A stretch of DNA of 64,000 nt. Origin: DATHTS01 sp965219305 (lineage in GTDB: Bacteria; Acidobacteriota; Blastocatellia; Pyrinomonadales; Pyrinomonadaceae). The stretch is taken from the NCBI GenBank assembly GCA_965219305.1, contig OZ244725.1:2852001-2916000 (forward strand). The letters are read 5' to 3'. The translations under genes were made by a program, and so were the position numbers. How positions within the stretch are numbered: the stretch's first letter is position 1; every line of letters begins with the position of its first letter. The notes beneath the pieces are model-generated. The model had not been told where the DNA came from, searched no databases, and worked only from the letters and a program-made list of their open reading frames with translations. Positions 33,782 through 42,914 of the stretch are shown here, piece after piece.

Positions 33782-34372
33782 CTAACAACCCGCATAATAC
33801 TTAAAAGATGTGTTGATTTCCATAACTTTCTTGCCGTTGACAAATTTTCTCAATGTTCCTTTCAACATTACAATTCCAATTCCGAAAGATTGGTTGGCAA
33901 AATCTCCCTTGCCGATAAACTTTCCGTCAAAATCATAACTTACGCCGTCAATTTCGACAGTTGAAAACTTTAATTGCTTTTCGGTTACAAAAACAGAAGT
34001 AAATTTATACCAAGGTTGAACTCCTCGTACTTCTCCCCAAGCAATTAATTGCCCTTTCTTTCGCCTGACTTTCAAATCAAATTGGATAAATTCTTCTTCA
34101 GCCGGGCGATTTGTCGGGTGATAATCGCCGGAAGGATCAAACACTCCTAAATCCGTTTTGTTATCAGAGATTTGGTCAGGATGAATATCAATAGTATCCA
34201 AATTTTGTTGGATACTTGGCGAAGCTATTTGCGGCAAACTAATTTCTTTAGAAAATTTCTGTTGCGTACTTGAAAATACGGGCGGAAAAAGAATTTTGCT
34301 TACCATAACGCCGCTGATACCGACAAAGAAAGAGAGAATTGCCGTAAATAATTTAAATTTCAACTTTTTCAT
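33782..34372 (-). CDS. Hypothetical protein with an N-terminal membrane helix
   Basis: 196 residues from ATG 34372 ('MKKLKFKLFTAILSFFVGIS'); the frame extends ten codons more but the Lys-rich start is the more natural one. One N-terminal membrane helix or signal anchor (about 8-28) is followed by a soluble part of about 165 residues with 'DLKVRRKKGQLIAWGEVRGV' and 'VEIDGVSYDFDGKFIGKGDF'. No family recognised. It lies 64 bp from rpiB on the same strand. Likely exported to the periplasm; role unknown. Confidence 0.7.
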   Translation of the reverse strand: MKKLKFKLFTAILSFFVGISGVMVSKILFPPVFSSTQQKFSKEISLPQIASPSIQQNLDTIDIHPDQISDNKTDLGVFDPSGDYHPTNRPAEEEFIQFDLKVRRKKGQLIAWGEVRGVQPWYKFTSVFVTEKQLKFSTVEIDGVSYDFDGKFIGKGDFANQSFGIGIVMLKGTLRKFVNGKKVMEINTSFKYYAGC

Positions 34373-34552
34373 AATCACCTCAAAACAAATATAACATAGC
34401 AATCATTGATGCCTAACTTTAAATTCAGACTGGCGAAATATAAGAGCGAACAAAAAAGTTCAACCTTTCTTGTTTGAACAGTAAATTTTCCGTAAGATTT
34501 CCTTTATCGAACCTGATTTACAAAATAATTATAAAAGGAAAAATAAAATTAA

Positions 34553-35599
34553 ATGATAATACCTGTTAAATGGACGGACGAAGGCGTTGATATGCTCGAC
34601 CAGCGTCTGCTTCCGATGGAAGAAAAATGGCTGATGCTGAAAACTTATAACGATGTCGCCGACGGCATCCGCGATATGGTGATTCGCGGCGCACCGGCGA
34701 TCGGCGTTTCGGCGGCTTACGGCATCGCGCTCGGCGCAAAGAGTTTTGTCGGCACGAACGTTGACGATCTCGAAGAAGAACTCGATTACGTCTGCGACGT
34801 GATGTCGAAAACGCGCCCGACGGCGATCAATCTTTTCTGGGCGATTGACCGTATGAAACGCACATTTGCCAAAGCGAAGGACGACGGCAAATCCGTCACG
34901 GAAATCAAGCAAATTTTAATTGACGACGCAAAAGCCATTCACGAAGAAGACATCGAATCACAGCGTCTGATCGCGCAATTCGGCGGCGAACTGCTTGAAG
35001 ATAATTCAAACGTTCTGACGCACTGCAACGCGGGCGCGCTCGCCACGGGCGGAGTTTGGGGAACGGCACTCGGCGTAATTCGCGGCGCGAAAGATCAAGG
35101 CAAAACGATTTCCGTTTTCGCCGACGAAACCCGTCCGTATTTGCAGGGCGCACGCCTGACGGCGTGGGAACTTTTGCAGGACGACATTCCCGTAACGCTG
35201 ATTACGGACAGTATGAGCGGTCACATTATGAAGCGCGGCGAGATTCAGGCGGTCGTCGTCGGCTCGGACAGAATTGCCGCGAACGGCGATGTCGCTAACA
35301 AGATCGGAACTTATATGGTCGCGGTTTTAGCGCGTCGGCACAACATTCCGTTCTACGTCGCCGCGCCGCTTTCGACGGTTGATATGAACTGCCCGACGGG
35401 CGAAGAAATTCCCATCGAAGAAAGAAACGTCCGCGAAATCTCGCACATCCAAGACATTCAGCTCTCGCCCGACGGCATCGAGATCAGCAACTACGCCTTC
35501 GACGTTACGCCGAACGACCTCGTTGACGCGATCATCACCGAAAAAGGCGTGGCGCGCGCGCCTTATACGGAAAGTTTGAAGAAAATGTTTGAAGAATAA
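34553..35599 (+). CDS. mtnA: S-methyl-5-thioribose-1-phosphate isomerase
   Basis: 348 residues, the family length. Signatures: 'VIRGAPAIGVSAAYGIALGA' near residue 45, the catalytic Cys in 'LTHCNAGALATGGVWGTALG' near 160, and the catalytic Asp in 'VVVGSDRIAANGDVANKIGT' near 240. It isomerises methylthioribose 1-phosphate to the ribulose form in methionine salvage. No other salvage gene is in the window. It stands alone on the plus strand and ends before a word repeat. Confidence 0.96.
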   Translation: MIIPVKWTDEGVDMLDQRLLPMEEKWLMLKTYNDVADGIRDMVIRGAPAIGVSAAYGIALGAKSFVGTNVDDLEEELDYVCDVMSKTRPTAINLFWAIDRMKRTFAKAKDDGKSVTEIKQILIDDAKAIHEEDIESQRLIAQFGGELLEDNSNVLTHCNAGALATGGVWGTALGVIRGAKDQGKTISVFADETRPYLQGARLTAWELLQDDIPVTLITDSMSGHIMKRGEIQAVVVGSDRIAANGDVANKIGTYMVAVLARRHNIPFYVAAPLSTVDMNCPTGEEIPIEERNVREISHIQDIQLSPDGIEISNYAFDVTPNDLVDAIITEKGVARAPYTESLKKMFEE

Positions 35600-35603
35600 G
35601 TTA

Positions 35604-35672
35604 AATGGAAAACGGAAAATGGACAGTGGAAAATGTTTGAATTTTATTTTCCATTTTCCATTTTCCATTTTT
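35604..35672. repeat. Inverted word repeat (TTTTCCA/TGGAAAA family)
   Basis: AATGGAAAACGGAAAATGGA on the left is matched by TTTTCCATTTTCCATTTTCC on the right. The right arm overlaps the 3' end of the acyltransferase gene and encodes its last ten residues. Confidence 0.85.
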
Positions 35673-37056
35673 CGTTATTTTCTAATTCTTGATAAATCGC
35701 CCGTCTTTCCAAAACCAACTTCAAAAACAGATTGCGTTTTACATAAAACAGCCAGACCGCTTTCCACCAACCGCGCAATTCGGCAAATTCTTCGAGCGAA
35801 ACGAGCGCGACGTAGCCGCACAGCATCGAAATTGGAATCGAAATTAAGGCGATTTGCCAATCCCGATAAAAATACAGAATTCCCGCTGTAATCATCCAAG
35901 TCAGCGGCATAAACATCATCGCGGCGAGAATTTTGACGCTTGAAACAACGTCGTCAACGCCGTGTTTGCCGTAGAAATACGCGAGAATTTTGCAGATTTG
36001 ATACGCCGGAAAATGCAGAATCGTGCCGACAATCGAAAACGGCAGAAACAACAAAAGTAAAAGTCCGCGCAAGATGAAATGACGGAAAACATACCAGAAT
36101 GAATGATTTTCGAGCGAGAGATTTTCCGGTTCGAGATTTAATAATTTCAGTTTTTTCTCGTAACTGTTGATGCGTTTTTTGAGCGAATCTTTTTCGATTT
36201 CCGTCCCGAAACGCTTGTTCAAAGGTTCAGAAATATATTGTTTGATGAACGTAAAACGCGACGCGAGAGTTTGTTCGAGATTGATGCCTTCATAAACGGA
36301 TGAAAATAAATCTTCGGCTTTTTCGGCGGTTTCAATTTCGGCGACCGTTTCGGCGTTGACGGTAATTTCCTTTAACGCCGCTTCGATCTCGTCGGTCAAT
36401 TCCCTGACCGCATCACGCGGCGGCTGATTATTTTCGTCGAGCGCAACGGATTTGACGGGAAGAGATTCGCCGAAATAAAGCAGTGCTTCGCTGCGAAAAG
36501 TCGTCTTGCTCGTGTAAAACATCCCGACGGGAACGATGCGCAAATTTAACTTCTCGCTGACCGAAACCGCGCCGATCGCGATTCGCGCCGCGCCCGTTTT
36601 CATCGGCATCATCTTCGGCGAATTATGCGAAACGCCTTCGGGAAAAAGCGCAATCGCGCCGCCTTTTTGCAGAAGTTTTTCGCACATCTCGAACGTCCGC
36701 AAATTCTTCGTAACATCTTCGCCCGCATCAACTCTCCGGTAAAGCGGCAGCGCGTCAACCGTGTTCAAAATGTTTTTAATCACGGGCATTTTGAACAAAG
36801 TTGATTTTGCCAAAAACGAAATCTTGCGCGGCAGAGCGACAAACACGAGCGCGGGATCAATCAGACCGTTCGGATGATTCATCACAAAAACCAAACCGCA
36901 ATTTTCGGGAACAGTTTCGATATTAACCGTCTCGATCCGCCGAAAAAAAAGCCGCAGCGCGACGCTGAAAATAAAAACGACAAACTTATAAAAAACAGAA
37001 CCCCGACGATCACGAAGCATATCGCCGAGGCTTAGATTTTTTATGTTTGTTTTCAT
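35644..37056 (-). CDS. Membrane acyltransferase (PlsC-like), HxNxxxDP subtype
   Basis: 470 residues. The PlsC domain near the N-terminus has 'FVMNHPNGLIDPALVFVALP' and 'ALFPEGVSHNSPKMMPMKTG'. The spacing His-5-Asp with Asn-Gly is that of the Gpt2/Sct1-like subtype rather than HX4D. The C-terminal third has about four membrane helices ('LLLLFLPFSIVGTILHF', 'MTWMITAGILYFY'). It acylates glycerol 3-phosphate or lysophosphatidate in the membrane. The last residues ('NNEKWKMENGK') are translated from the word repeat, so the C-terminus has been rewritten by it. Confidence 0.88.
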   Translation of the reverse strand: MKTNIKNLSLGDMLRDRRGSVFYKFVVFIFSVALRLFFRRIETVNIETVPENCGLVFVMNHPNGLIDPALVFVALPRKISFLAKSTLFKMPVIKNILNTVDALPLYRRVDAGEDVTKNLRTFEMCEKLLQKGGAIALFPEGVSHNSPKMMPMKTGAARIAIGAVSVSEKLNLRIVPVGMFYTSKTTFRSEALLYFGESLPVKSVALDENNQPPRDAVRELTDEIEAALKEITVNAETVAEIETAEKAEDLFSSVYEGINLEQTLASRFTFIKQYISEPLNKRFGTEIEKDSLKKRINSYEKKLKLLNLEPENLSLENHSFWYVFRHFILRGLLLLLFLPFSIVGTILHFPAYQICKILAYFYGKHGVDDVVSSVKILAAMMFMPLTWMITAGILYFYRDWQIALISIPISMLCGYVALVSLEEFAELRGWWKAVWLFYVKRNLFLKLVLERRAIYQELENNEKWKMENGK

Positions 37057-37136
37057 AAACGGAAAATAAAAAATGGATAATGAACAATGTTTTTTCTTTA
37101 ATTATTCACTATCCATTTTCCATTATCCACTTTTTT
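37057..37136. repeat. Inverted word repeat (TGGATAATGAACAATG type)
   Basis: ACGGAAAATAAAAAATGGAT and TAATGAACAATG on the left are matched by CACTATCCATTTTCCATTAT on the right. It fills the gap between recR and the acyltransferase. Confidence 0.8.
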
Positions 37137-37751
37137 CTAAATATCGTGTCTGTTCGACATCGCTTTGTCCATCGTAACTTCGTCCACAAATTCCAAGTCA
37201 GAACCGACAGGCATTCCCATCGCAATTCTCGTTACGCGAACGCCGAGCGGTTTTAACAGACGCGCGATGTAATTCGCCGTCGCTTCGCCTTCGGTCGTCG
37301 GATTTGTGGCGACGATGATCTCTGCCACATCAATTCCTTCGTTGTTGTCGGGCATCAGACGCGGCAGTAGATTCGTCAGCATCAATTCGTCGGGACCGAC
37401 ACCGCGAATCGGCGAAAGTGAACCGTGCAAGATGTGATAAAGACCTTTATACGAGCGCGTTTTTTCAATGGCAACCAAGTTATAAGGTTCTTCGACGACG
37501 CAGATCATCGAACGGTCACGCGTCAGCGAAGCGCAATATTGACACGGATCAGTGTCGGTCAAATTGTTGCAGATGCCACAGAAAATTATCTTTTCCTTAA
37601 CTTCGCGTAACGATTCGATAAATTTTTCGACTTCCGCTTCCGGTCGCCGCAAAATATAAAACGCCAGCCTTTGCGCCGATTTTTGACCGACTCCGGGCAG
37701 ACGTTTGAATTCGTCAATTAGTTTGGCGACGGGTTCTGAGTATTCGAGCAT
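37137..37751 (-). CDS. recR: Recombination mediator RecR
   Basis: 204 residues, full length. The N-terminal 'LIDEFKRLPGVGQKSAQRLA' is the helix-hairpin-helix, the zinc finger is 'CGICNNLTDTDPCQYC', and the Toprim domain has 'ICVVEEPYNLVAIEKTRSYK' and 'LHGSLSPIRGVGPDEL'. It acts with RecF/RecO to load RecA on gapped DNA. ybaB lies 76 bp upstream on the same strand, the usual ybaB-recR arrangement, although dnaX is absent here. Confidence 0.98.
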   Translation of the reverse strand: MLEYSEPVAKLIDEFKRLPGVGQKSAQRLAFYILRRPEAEVEKFIESLREVKEKIIFCGICNNLTDTDPCQYCASLTRDRSMICVVEEPYNLVAIEKTRSYKGLYHILHGSLSPIRGVGPDELMLTNLLPRLMPDNNEGIDVAEIIVATNPTTEGEATANYIARLLKPLGVRVTRIAMGMPVGSDLEFVDEVTMDKAMSNRHDI

Positions 37752-37753
37752 AA

Positions 37754-37825
37754 TAACAGTTATCAGTTATCAGTTATCAGTTATCAGTAGATTTTTGATA
37801 ACTGATAACTAATAACTGTTGACTG
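37754..37825. repeat. TTATCAG tandem array with inverted partner
   Basis: Five near-identical heptamers (TAACAGTTATCAGTTATCAG and so on) on the left face TTGATAACTGATAACTAATA on the right. The array lies between recR and ybaB. It looks like the short tandemly repeated heptamers known from heterocystous cyanobacteria, but with inverted halves. Confidence 0.88.
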
Positions 37826-37827
37826 TT

Positions 37828-38133
37828 TTACATAAGTCCGGGAGGAAGCATTCCGCCGAGTTTGCCTTGAAGCGATTCTTCGACCTTTCGTTTCGCTTCG
37901 TTAAGCGCGGCGACGGTTAAATCCTGGATCATTTCAACATCGCCGTCTTTGATAAGGTCTTCCGAGATTTTGACTTCCAAAACTTCAAAATCCCCGCGCA
38001 TTTTAACAGTTACCGCGCCGCCGCCCGCAGTCGCGTCAACGGTCATTCCTTTCATTTCCCTGCCCATTTTTTCCTGCATTTCCTGGGCTTGTTTCATCAT
38101 CTGATTCATATCGAATCCGCCTGGTAATTTCAT
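37828..38133 (-). CDS. YbaB/EbfC family nucleoid-associated protein
   Basis: 101 residues. 'MNQMMKQAQEMQEKMGREMK' and 'GGGAVTVKMRGDFEVLEVKI' are the family's coiled-coil and beta regions. It binds DNA as a dimer and is usually linked to recR. The Met/Gln-rich start and Gly/Met/Pro-rich end are typical. No unusual residue is seen. Confidence 0.96.
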   Translation of the reverse strand: MKLPGGFDMNQMMKQAQEMQEKMGREMKGMTVDATAGGGAVTVKMRGDFEVLEVKISEDLIKDGDVEMIQDLTVAALNEAKRKVEESLQGKLGGMLPPGLM

Positions 38134-38215
38134 AATTTTTTATCCTTAGTAGTTATAATCAATCGTTAGATTTTATCGTAACTTTTTAGTTTATCTAAAT
38201 GCAAATCGTTAAAAA

Positions 38216-38334
38216 AGCCGGGAGTGCAGGCATCTTGCCTGCACGTAAAAACCAAAAAAGAACTTGTTTCATCAGACAACAGGTTCTTTTTTATTTATGC
38301 TCATTTGCAGGCAGGATGTCTGCGCTTCCGGCTT
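38216..38334. repeat. GCAGGC inverted repeat enclosing a hairpin
   Basis: Outer arms: GCCGGGAGTGCAGGCATC... at 38217 and ...GATGTCTGCGCTTCCGGC ending at 38333. Inside is a stem AAAAAAGAACTTGTT / AACAGGTTCTTTTTT (38254-38292) that ends in a T-run and may terminate the amidohydrolase transcript. Confidence 0.82.
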
Positions 38335-38335
38335 T

Positions 38336-39682
38336 CTATTTTCTGTCTTTGAATGCGTCGAAAAGTTCCGTGTGTCTGCTCGTCAACGGCAGCATTTTTC
38401 CGTTTATGAACAGATATTTAATGTTCGTTCGCGCATCAAGAATATCACCGTCAGCGACGACGATATTTGCCATTTTCCCATTTTCGATTGAGCCGTAACG
38501 ATCTGCAATTCCGAGGATTTGCGCCGGATAAAGCGTCACGGACTTTAATGCTTCATCTTTTCCCAACCCGAACGCGCCCGCGATTCCCGCGTGATACGGC
38601 AGATCGCGCACTTCCGCGCCGTCGTTTCCGGTCGAAACTGCAAATTTTACGCCCGCTTTCTGCATTTGCGAAGGCGCGGCGTAATAATAATCATACGGAT
38701 CGTCAGCATTTGCGGGCAGATTGTAAATGTTAGTAAAGATCACGGGAATATTGTTTTTCTTCAGATCGTCCGCCGCTTTCCACGCTTCCGCACCGCCAAT
38801 GATTATTCCTTTGATCTTCATCTCATTAACGAATTTCGCCACGCCGCGAATGTCGCGTTCGCGTTCGGCGGTAAAAACGATCGGTTTTTCGCCGCGAACA
38901 TAAGGAATCAATGCTTCCATTTTAAGATCGTTCGGCGTATAAGGCAGAGTTTTATCTTTGGCGTATGCTTCTTTGACGCGAGCGTAAGCGAGTGCATCAT
39001 CAAAAATTTTCTTTAAATCTTCGAGATTTTTATCTCGTCGTTTGATCGCTTCGCTGAATTCGATAGTTCGCGGTTGAAAATCCGGTGTAAATCCGCCGAA
39101 CGTCGAAACGCGCGGGAAATTTATCACCAGACCGAATTCCGGCACGATCGCCATTTCGTCCTGCGTCGAACCGTTAAGATTTATCACCGCCGACTGCCCG
39201 GAAATCACGCCGCTCGTCGGAATCGTCATCACGGTCGTGATTCCATTGACGCGCGTTACGTTAATATGCGCCGAATGCGGATTGATCCCTTTGATAGCGC
39301 GCGCGTTCGAGTTCATATTTCCGGTTTCGGCAACATCAACCGAACCGTTCACGCCGCCGCCGATCTCGACGAGTCCCATATTCGTCGCCGCGTCAATCAT
39401 TCCCGGGAAAACGCTCATTCCCGTGCCGTCAATCCGCTCCGCGCCAGCCGGAATTGTTACATTCGCGCCGACCGCCGTGATTTTCCCGCCCCTGATAACG
39501 ACGGTTCCATTTTCAATCGTCGCGCCGGAAACAGTAAAAATCCGCGCATTCGTGATCGCAAATGTTCCCGCTTTTCCGGTCAAATTCTGTTCCGAACCGT
39601 CATTTTGTGCGTTGGCGGTTTGCAGTGAGCAGTAAGCAGCAAACAACAATAGGAAGACGAATTTTGAAATTTTATTAAACAT
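38336..39682 (-). CDS. Secreted amidohydrolase family protein (first of three)
   Basis: 448 residues from ATG 39682; the open frame up to 39721 adds 'MKISNFKFQISNI', which is the translated TTTGAAA repeat. A signal peptide covers 'FVFLLLFAAYCSLQTANA'. The amidohydrolase-like fold has 'ITNARIFTVSGATIENGTVV', 'DGTGMSVFPGMIDAATNMGL' and the C-terminal 'LGIADRYGSIENGKMANIVV'. The usual HxH metal motif after 'GMIDA' is replaced by 'ATNMGL', so the zinc site may be altered. It closely follows a second amidohydrolase gene upstream. Role may be peptide or imide hydrolysis; substrate unknown. Confidence 0.85.
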   Translation of the reverse strand: MFNKISKFVFLLLFAAYCSLQTANAQNDGSEQNLTGKAGTFAITNARIFTVSGATIENGTVVIRGGKITAVGANVTIPAGAERIDGTGMSVFPGMIDAATNMGLVEIGGGVNGSVDVAETGNMNSNARAIKGINPHSAHINVTRVNGITTVMTIPTSGVISGQSAVINLNGSTQDEMAIVPEFGLVINFPRVSTFGGFTPDFQPRTIEFSEAIKRRDKNLEDLKKIFDDALAYARVKEAYAKDKTLPYTPNDLKMEALIPYVRGEKPIVFTAERERDIRGVAKFVNEMKIKGIIIGGAEAWKAADDLKKNNIPVIFTNIYNLPANADDPYDYYYAAPSQMQKAGVKFAVSTGNDGAEVRDLPYHAGIAGAFGLGKDEALKSVTLYPAQILGIADRYGSIENGKMANIVVADGDILDARTNIKYLFINGKMLPLTSRHTELFDAFKDRK

Positions 39683-39687
39683 TATAT

Positions 39688-39718
39688 TTGAAATTTGAAA
39701 TTTGAAATTTGAAATCTT
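39688..39718. repeat. TTTGAAA tandem words
   Basis: Four direct copies of GAAATTT (GAAATTTGAAATTTGAAATT and on) lie between the first and second amidohydrolase genes. The partner arm is missing. Confidence 0.75.
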
Positions 39719-41115
39719 CATCGTTGTCCTCCGTCGTGTTCGGAATCGTCGAGATGTTCGTCGCCGCGTTCGCGCGGAATTGACGGCTGAGTTCCGCCGG
39801 ATGAAGGCGATTTGTTGACATCCATTTTTTCAAGTTTTTCGCGTTCCTTGGCAAATTCCTGTCTTCTCAATAAATCTCTCGAACGCTCGAAAAACATTTC
39901 GCCGTCAATCATCGTGTTTTCAACAATCGAATACGGGCTGAACGGATGTCCCGACCAAATTACGATGTCGGCATCTTTCCCGATTTCGATCGAACCCGTC
40001 TGTTTTCCCAAACCGAATTGAATCGCCGGATTGATCGTTATCATTTTCAACGCTTCTTCTTCCGGCACACCGCCGTATTTCATCACTTTCGCCGCGTCCA
40101 GATTTAAACGTCTGATGCGTTCGGCGGAATCGGAATTGATCGAAACATTTACGCCGTTTTTCCAAAGAATATAAGCGTTATAAGGAATCGCGTCGTAGGC
40201 TTCGAGTTTGTAACCCCAACTGTCCGTAAAGATCGAAACGCCCGTGCCGCGTTTGGCGATTTCCGGCGCGATCTTATATGCTTCGAGTCCGTGTTGAAGC
40301 GTGGCGATCTTAAACCCGAATTCGTCCGCCAAAAGCATCAAATCGAGCAATTCGTCCGAACGATAACCGTGCGAATGAACCAGACGTTTTCCTTCTAAAA
40401 CTTCAACCAAAGGCTCAAGTTCCAGATCGCGGCGCGGCGGAACTTTCGTCTTTTTCGCTTTGTAATCGTCCCAAGATTGTTTGTAATCACGCGCCCGCAA
40501 AAACGCATCGCGGATTGTTTCAACAACGCCCATTCGCGTCGCCGGATAACGCTGCGGCGAACCGGGCGACGGATTATAATTCGAACGCTTAACGTTTTCG
40601 CCGAGCGCGAATTTTATTCCCGGCGGCGCGTTCGGAATCAAAAATTCACTCAGCGGACGACCGAATTTGTTTTTGACGACCGTGTTCTGTCCGCCGATCG
40701 GATTTGCCGAACCGTGCAGAAGATTTTGCATCGTCACGCCGCCCGCAAGTGCGCGGTAAATTGCAATGTCGGTCGGGTCGAGAATGTCCTGCGTCCGCAC
40801 CATCGAAGTTACGGAATAGGAAAATTCGTTGACGCTGCCGTCCATCATCATATGCGAATGCGCGTCGAAAATTCCCGGCGTAACGTATTTTCCCGTCGCG
40901 TCAATCACTTGAGCATTTCCCGCGCTCAGATTTTTGCCGATGCGCGAAATTTTGCCGTCTTTGATCAAAATGTCCGTGTTCTCAAGTGTGCCGTTTGCGG
41001 CAGTCATCACGGTCGCGTTTTTGATTAAAATGTCCTGTTTTTGTTGGGCGAATGCACTCGGAATCGCCGTTAAAAACAAAACTGTAAGTAGAAAAAATAC
41101 TTTTAGTTTTTTCAT
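39718..41115 (-). CDS. Secreted amidohydrolase (second of three)
   Basis: 465 residues from ATG 41115 ('MKKLKVFFLLTVLFLTAIPS', a signal peptide); the further open frame to 41139 is repeat DNA. The active-site motif is present: 'VTPGIFDAHSHMMMDGSVNE' (HxH near residue 85). The second histidine group is in 'GKRLVHSHGYRSDELLDLM', and 'INSDSAERIRRLNLDAAKVM' supplies the C-terminal Asp. Near the end 'LGKQTGSIEIGKDADIVIWS' is the imidazolonepropionase-like signature. Substrate unknown; probably a metal-dependent hydrolase. The C-terminal tail is polar ('SPSSGGTQPSIPRERGDEHL'). Confidence 0.9.
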   Translation of the reverse strand: MKKLKVFFLLTVLFLTAIPSAFAQQKQDILIKNATVMTAANGTLENTDILIKDGKISRIGKNLSAGNAQVIDATGKYVTPGIFDAHSHMMMDGSVNEFSYSVTSMVRTQDILDPTDIAIYRALAGGVTMQNLLHGSANPIGGQNTVVKNKFGRPLSEFLIPNAPPGIKFALGENVKRSNYNPSPGSPQRYPATRMGVVETIRDAFLRARDYKQSWDDYKAKKTKVPPRRDLELEPLVEVLEGKRLVHSHGYRSDELLDLMLLADEFGFKIATLQHGLEAYKIAPEIAKRGTGVSIFTDSWGYKLEAYDAIPYNAYILWKNGVNVSINSDSAERIRRLNLDAAKVMKYGGVPEEEALKMITINPAIQFGLGKQTGSIEIGKDADIVIWSGHPFSPYSIVENTMIDGEMFFERSRDLLRRQEFAKEREKLEKMDVNKSPSSGGTQPSIPRERGDEHLDDSEHDGGQR

Positions 41116-41123
41116 AAAATTTG

Positions 41124-41250
41124 TCGGGAGCGCAGGCATCCTGCCTGCGTGTTAAAGCGCATTAGATGCGAACTTTATCCTGTTTTTTTTGCTGTCTAAA
41201 TTTTTATCAAAATGAAAAAATTGCAGGCAGGATGCCTGCGATCTCGGCTT
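41124..41250. repeat. GCAGGC inverted repeat between amidohydrolase genes
   Basis: GTCGGGAGCGCAGGCATCCT on the left (about 41123) pairs with TTGCAGGCAGGATGCCTGCG at 41221 on the right; each arm is itself a small hairpin (GCAGGCATCCTGCCTGC). It occupies the gap between the second and third amidohydrolase genes. Confidence 0.85.
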
Positions 41251-42914
41251 TACGGAACTTTTTTTCCCGAAAACGGAATCGCGCCTTGCGACGACGTGAT
41301 CGTGCCGCTGATATTGTTTCCGCTGACCGTTCCTTTGACGAAAATTTCGAGTGATTGACCTTGAAAATCAACAGTTCCCGAAAAGCTGAAACCATCCGCC
41401 GTAACTTTTCCCTGCTCGACATTTGTCGTGCCGAACTGCGTCTGCAAACTTCCTTCGAGTTCGCCGTTTTGCTGAACGAGATTTAATGTTCCGCTCGCGG
41501 CTTGTCCGGGAATTTCAATCGTAATATCGAAGTTTCCGCCGACCTGCATCACCGAACCGTTTTGCGCCGTTGCTGTTTTGTCGCCCGGTTTTGCTTTCGG
41601 TTTTTCCTTTTGCTCGAAAAGTTTCCCGTCAACGAAAACGTGCGTTATATTTGTATCTTTATTAAAAATATCGCCGCGCGAAACGACGAGATTTGCGATT
41701 TTGCCGTTTTCTATCGAACCGAGTTGATTATTCACGCCGAGAATTTCCGCCGCGCTCAAGGTCATCGCGCGAATTGCCGCATCTTTTGACAGACCGTTTT
41801 CAACTGCCGTGTTCGCGTTCTTCACGAAATCGTTCATATTTTTCAACGCGCCCGATTGAAACGCATAACGAACTCCGGCTTGTGTCAGACGCGCCGGATT
41901 TTTCGGTGCTTCGACTCTCAGACGCAGAATTTCGAGCGGTTCGGGATCGGCTTCGGGCGAAGATGCAGTCGTCCGGCGCGGAAAATCGAGTGATAACAAA
42001 ACCGGAACATTCAATTGTTTCAAACGCGCCGCCGTTTTCCACGCTTCCGTGCCGCCAGCGACGATGGTTTTTAATTTGAATTCTTCCGTTAAATCTAAAA
42101 CGCGGTTAATTTCCCTTTCCGAATTGGCGTTCATCACGATCGGCATTTGTCCGCTTAAAACCGGAATCAACGCTTCGAGCGAAGCGTCGGCTTCGGGGCG
42201 TTTCATACCTTTCGGATTCGCCACATACATTTTCTTCGTTTCGACGAGCCGATTCGCATCGAGAAACATCTGCCGAAGCGCGGAAAAAGTTCCCATCAGC
42301 GAACTCGGATAATTACCGCCGTTGTTGGTTCTGAACATTACGTGTTCGGCAAACGGCGATTTGACTACCATCGAAGAAACCGTGTCGCCCGCGAGATTTA
42401 TTACCGCCGATTGACCTTGAAAAATCCCGTCGCTGCCGACCGTTAAAACCGTCGTAAATCCGGCGTTGCGCTGTGATTCAAACTGACTTTCGCCCGCTTT
42501 TAATTCGTCGAATGCGGTATTTTCCGGCTGGAGAACGTCAGGATAATTTGAATTTGAAGCGTTTGACGAATCCGCACTCGGCGCAGTCTGTCCGCGACCG
42601 CGACGAGTTTGAGTCGCCGCAGTTTGCGCCGGAATTCCGAGATTTGTCAGCGCGTCGAAAAATCCGGGATAAACGATCAGACCGTTTCCGTCAATGACAC
42701 GCGCATCGGCGGGAATTTTCAATCCCGCGCCGACCGATTCGATCAAGCCGCCGCGCACGACGACCGTGCCGCGTTCGATGATTTTATCGGAAACAGTAAC
42801 AATTCGGGCATTCGTGATCGCATAAACATCCGTGCGCGTCTGCGCGTAAATAAAAGCGGAAAACGAAAAAATCAATAAAGATGCGAACAAAAATCGCAGG
42901 TTTCGGGTTATCAT
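41250..42914 (-). CDS. Secreted amidohydrolase with C-terminal beta domain (third of three)
   Basis: 554 residues. Signal peptide 'FLFASLLIFSFSAFIYAQ'. Core signatures 'ITNARIVTVSDKIIERGTVV', 'GNGLIVYPGFFDALTNLGIP' and 'LGVNNQLGSIENGKIANLVV'. As in the first of the three, the HxH position is lost ('DALTNLG'), so it may be metal-poor or inactive. A linker follows ('KPGDKTATAQNG') and then about 95 residues of beta-sandwich ('FDITIEIPGQAASGTLNLVQ', 'FSFSGTVDFQGQSLEIFVKG'), absent in the other two. The order 554-465-448 suggests a transcribed set with duplication and divergence. Confidence 0.85.
   Translation of the reverse strand: MITRNLRFLFASLLIFSFSAFIYAQTRTDVYAITNARIVTVSDKIIERGTVVVRGGLIESVGAGLKIPADARVIDGNGLIVYPGFFDALTNLGIPAQTAATQTRRGRGQTAPSADSSNASNSNYPDVLQPENTAFDELKAGESQFESQRNAGFTTVLTVGSDGIFQGQSAVINLAGDTVSSMVVKSPFAEHVMFRTNNGGNYPSSLMGTFSALRQMFLDANRLVETKKMYVANPKGMKRPEADASLEALIPVLSGQMPIVMNANSEREINRVLDLTEEFKLKTIVAGGTEAWKTAARLKQLNVPVLLSLDFPRRTTASSPEADPEPLEILRLRVEAPKNPARLTQAGVRYAFQSGALKNMNDFVKNANTAVENGLSKDAAIRAMTLSAAEILGVNNQLGSIENGKIANLVVSRGDIFNKDTNITHVFVDGKLFEQKEKPKAKPGDKTATAQNGSVMQVGGNFDITIEIPGQAASGTLNLVQQNGELEGSLQTQFGTTNVEQGKVTADGFSFSGTVDFQGQSLEIFVKGTVSGNNISGTITSSQGAIPFSGKKVP

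Noticed and set aside
37754..37825. CRISPR-like array from the repeated TTATCAG words
   Set aside because: The repeats are seven bases and adjacent, with no spacers, and they turn into an inverted array. This is a word repeat, not CRISPR.
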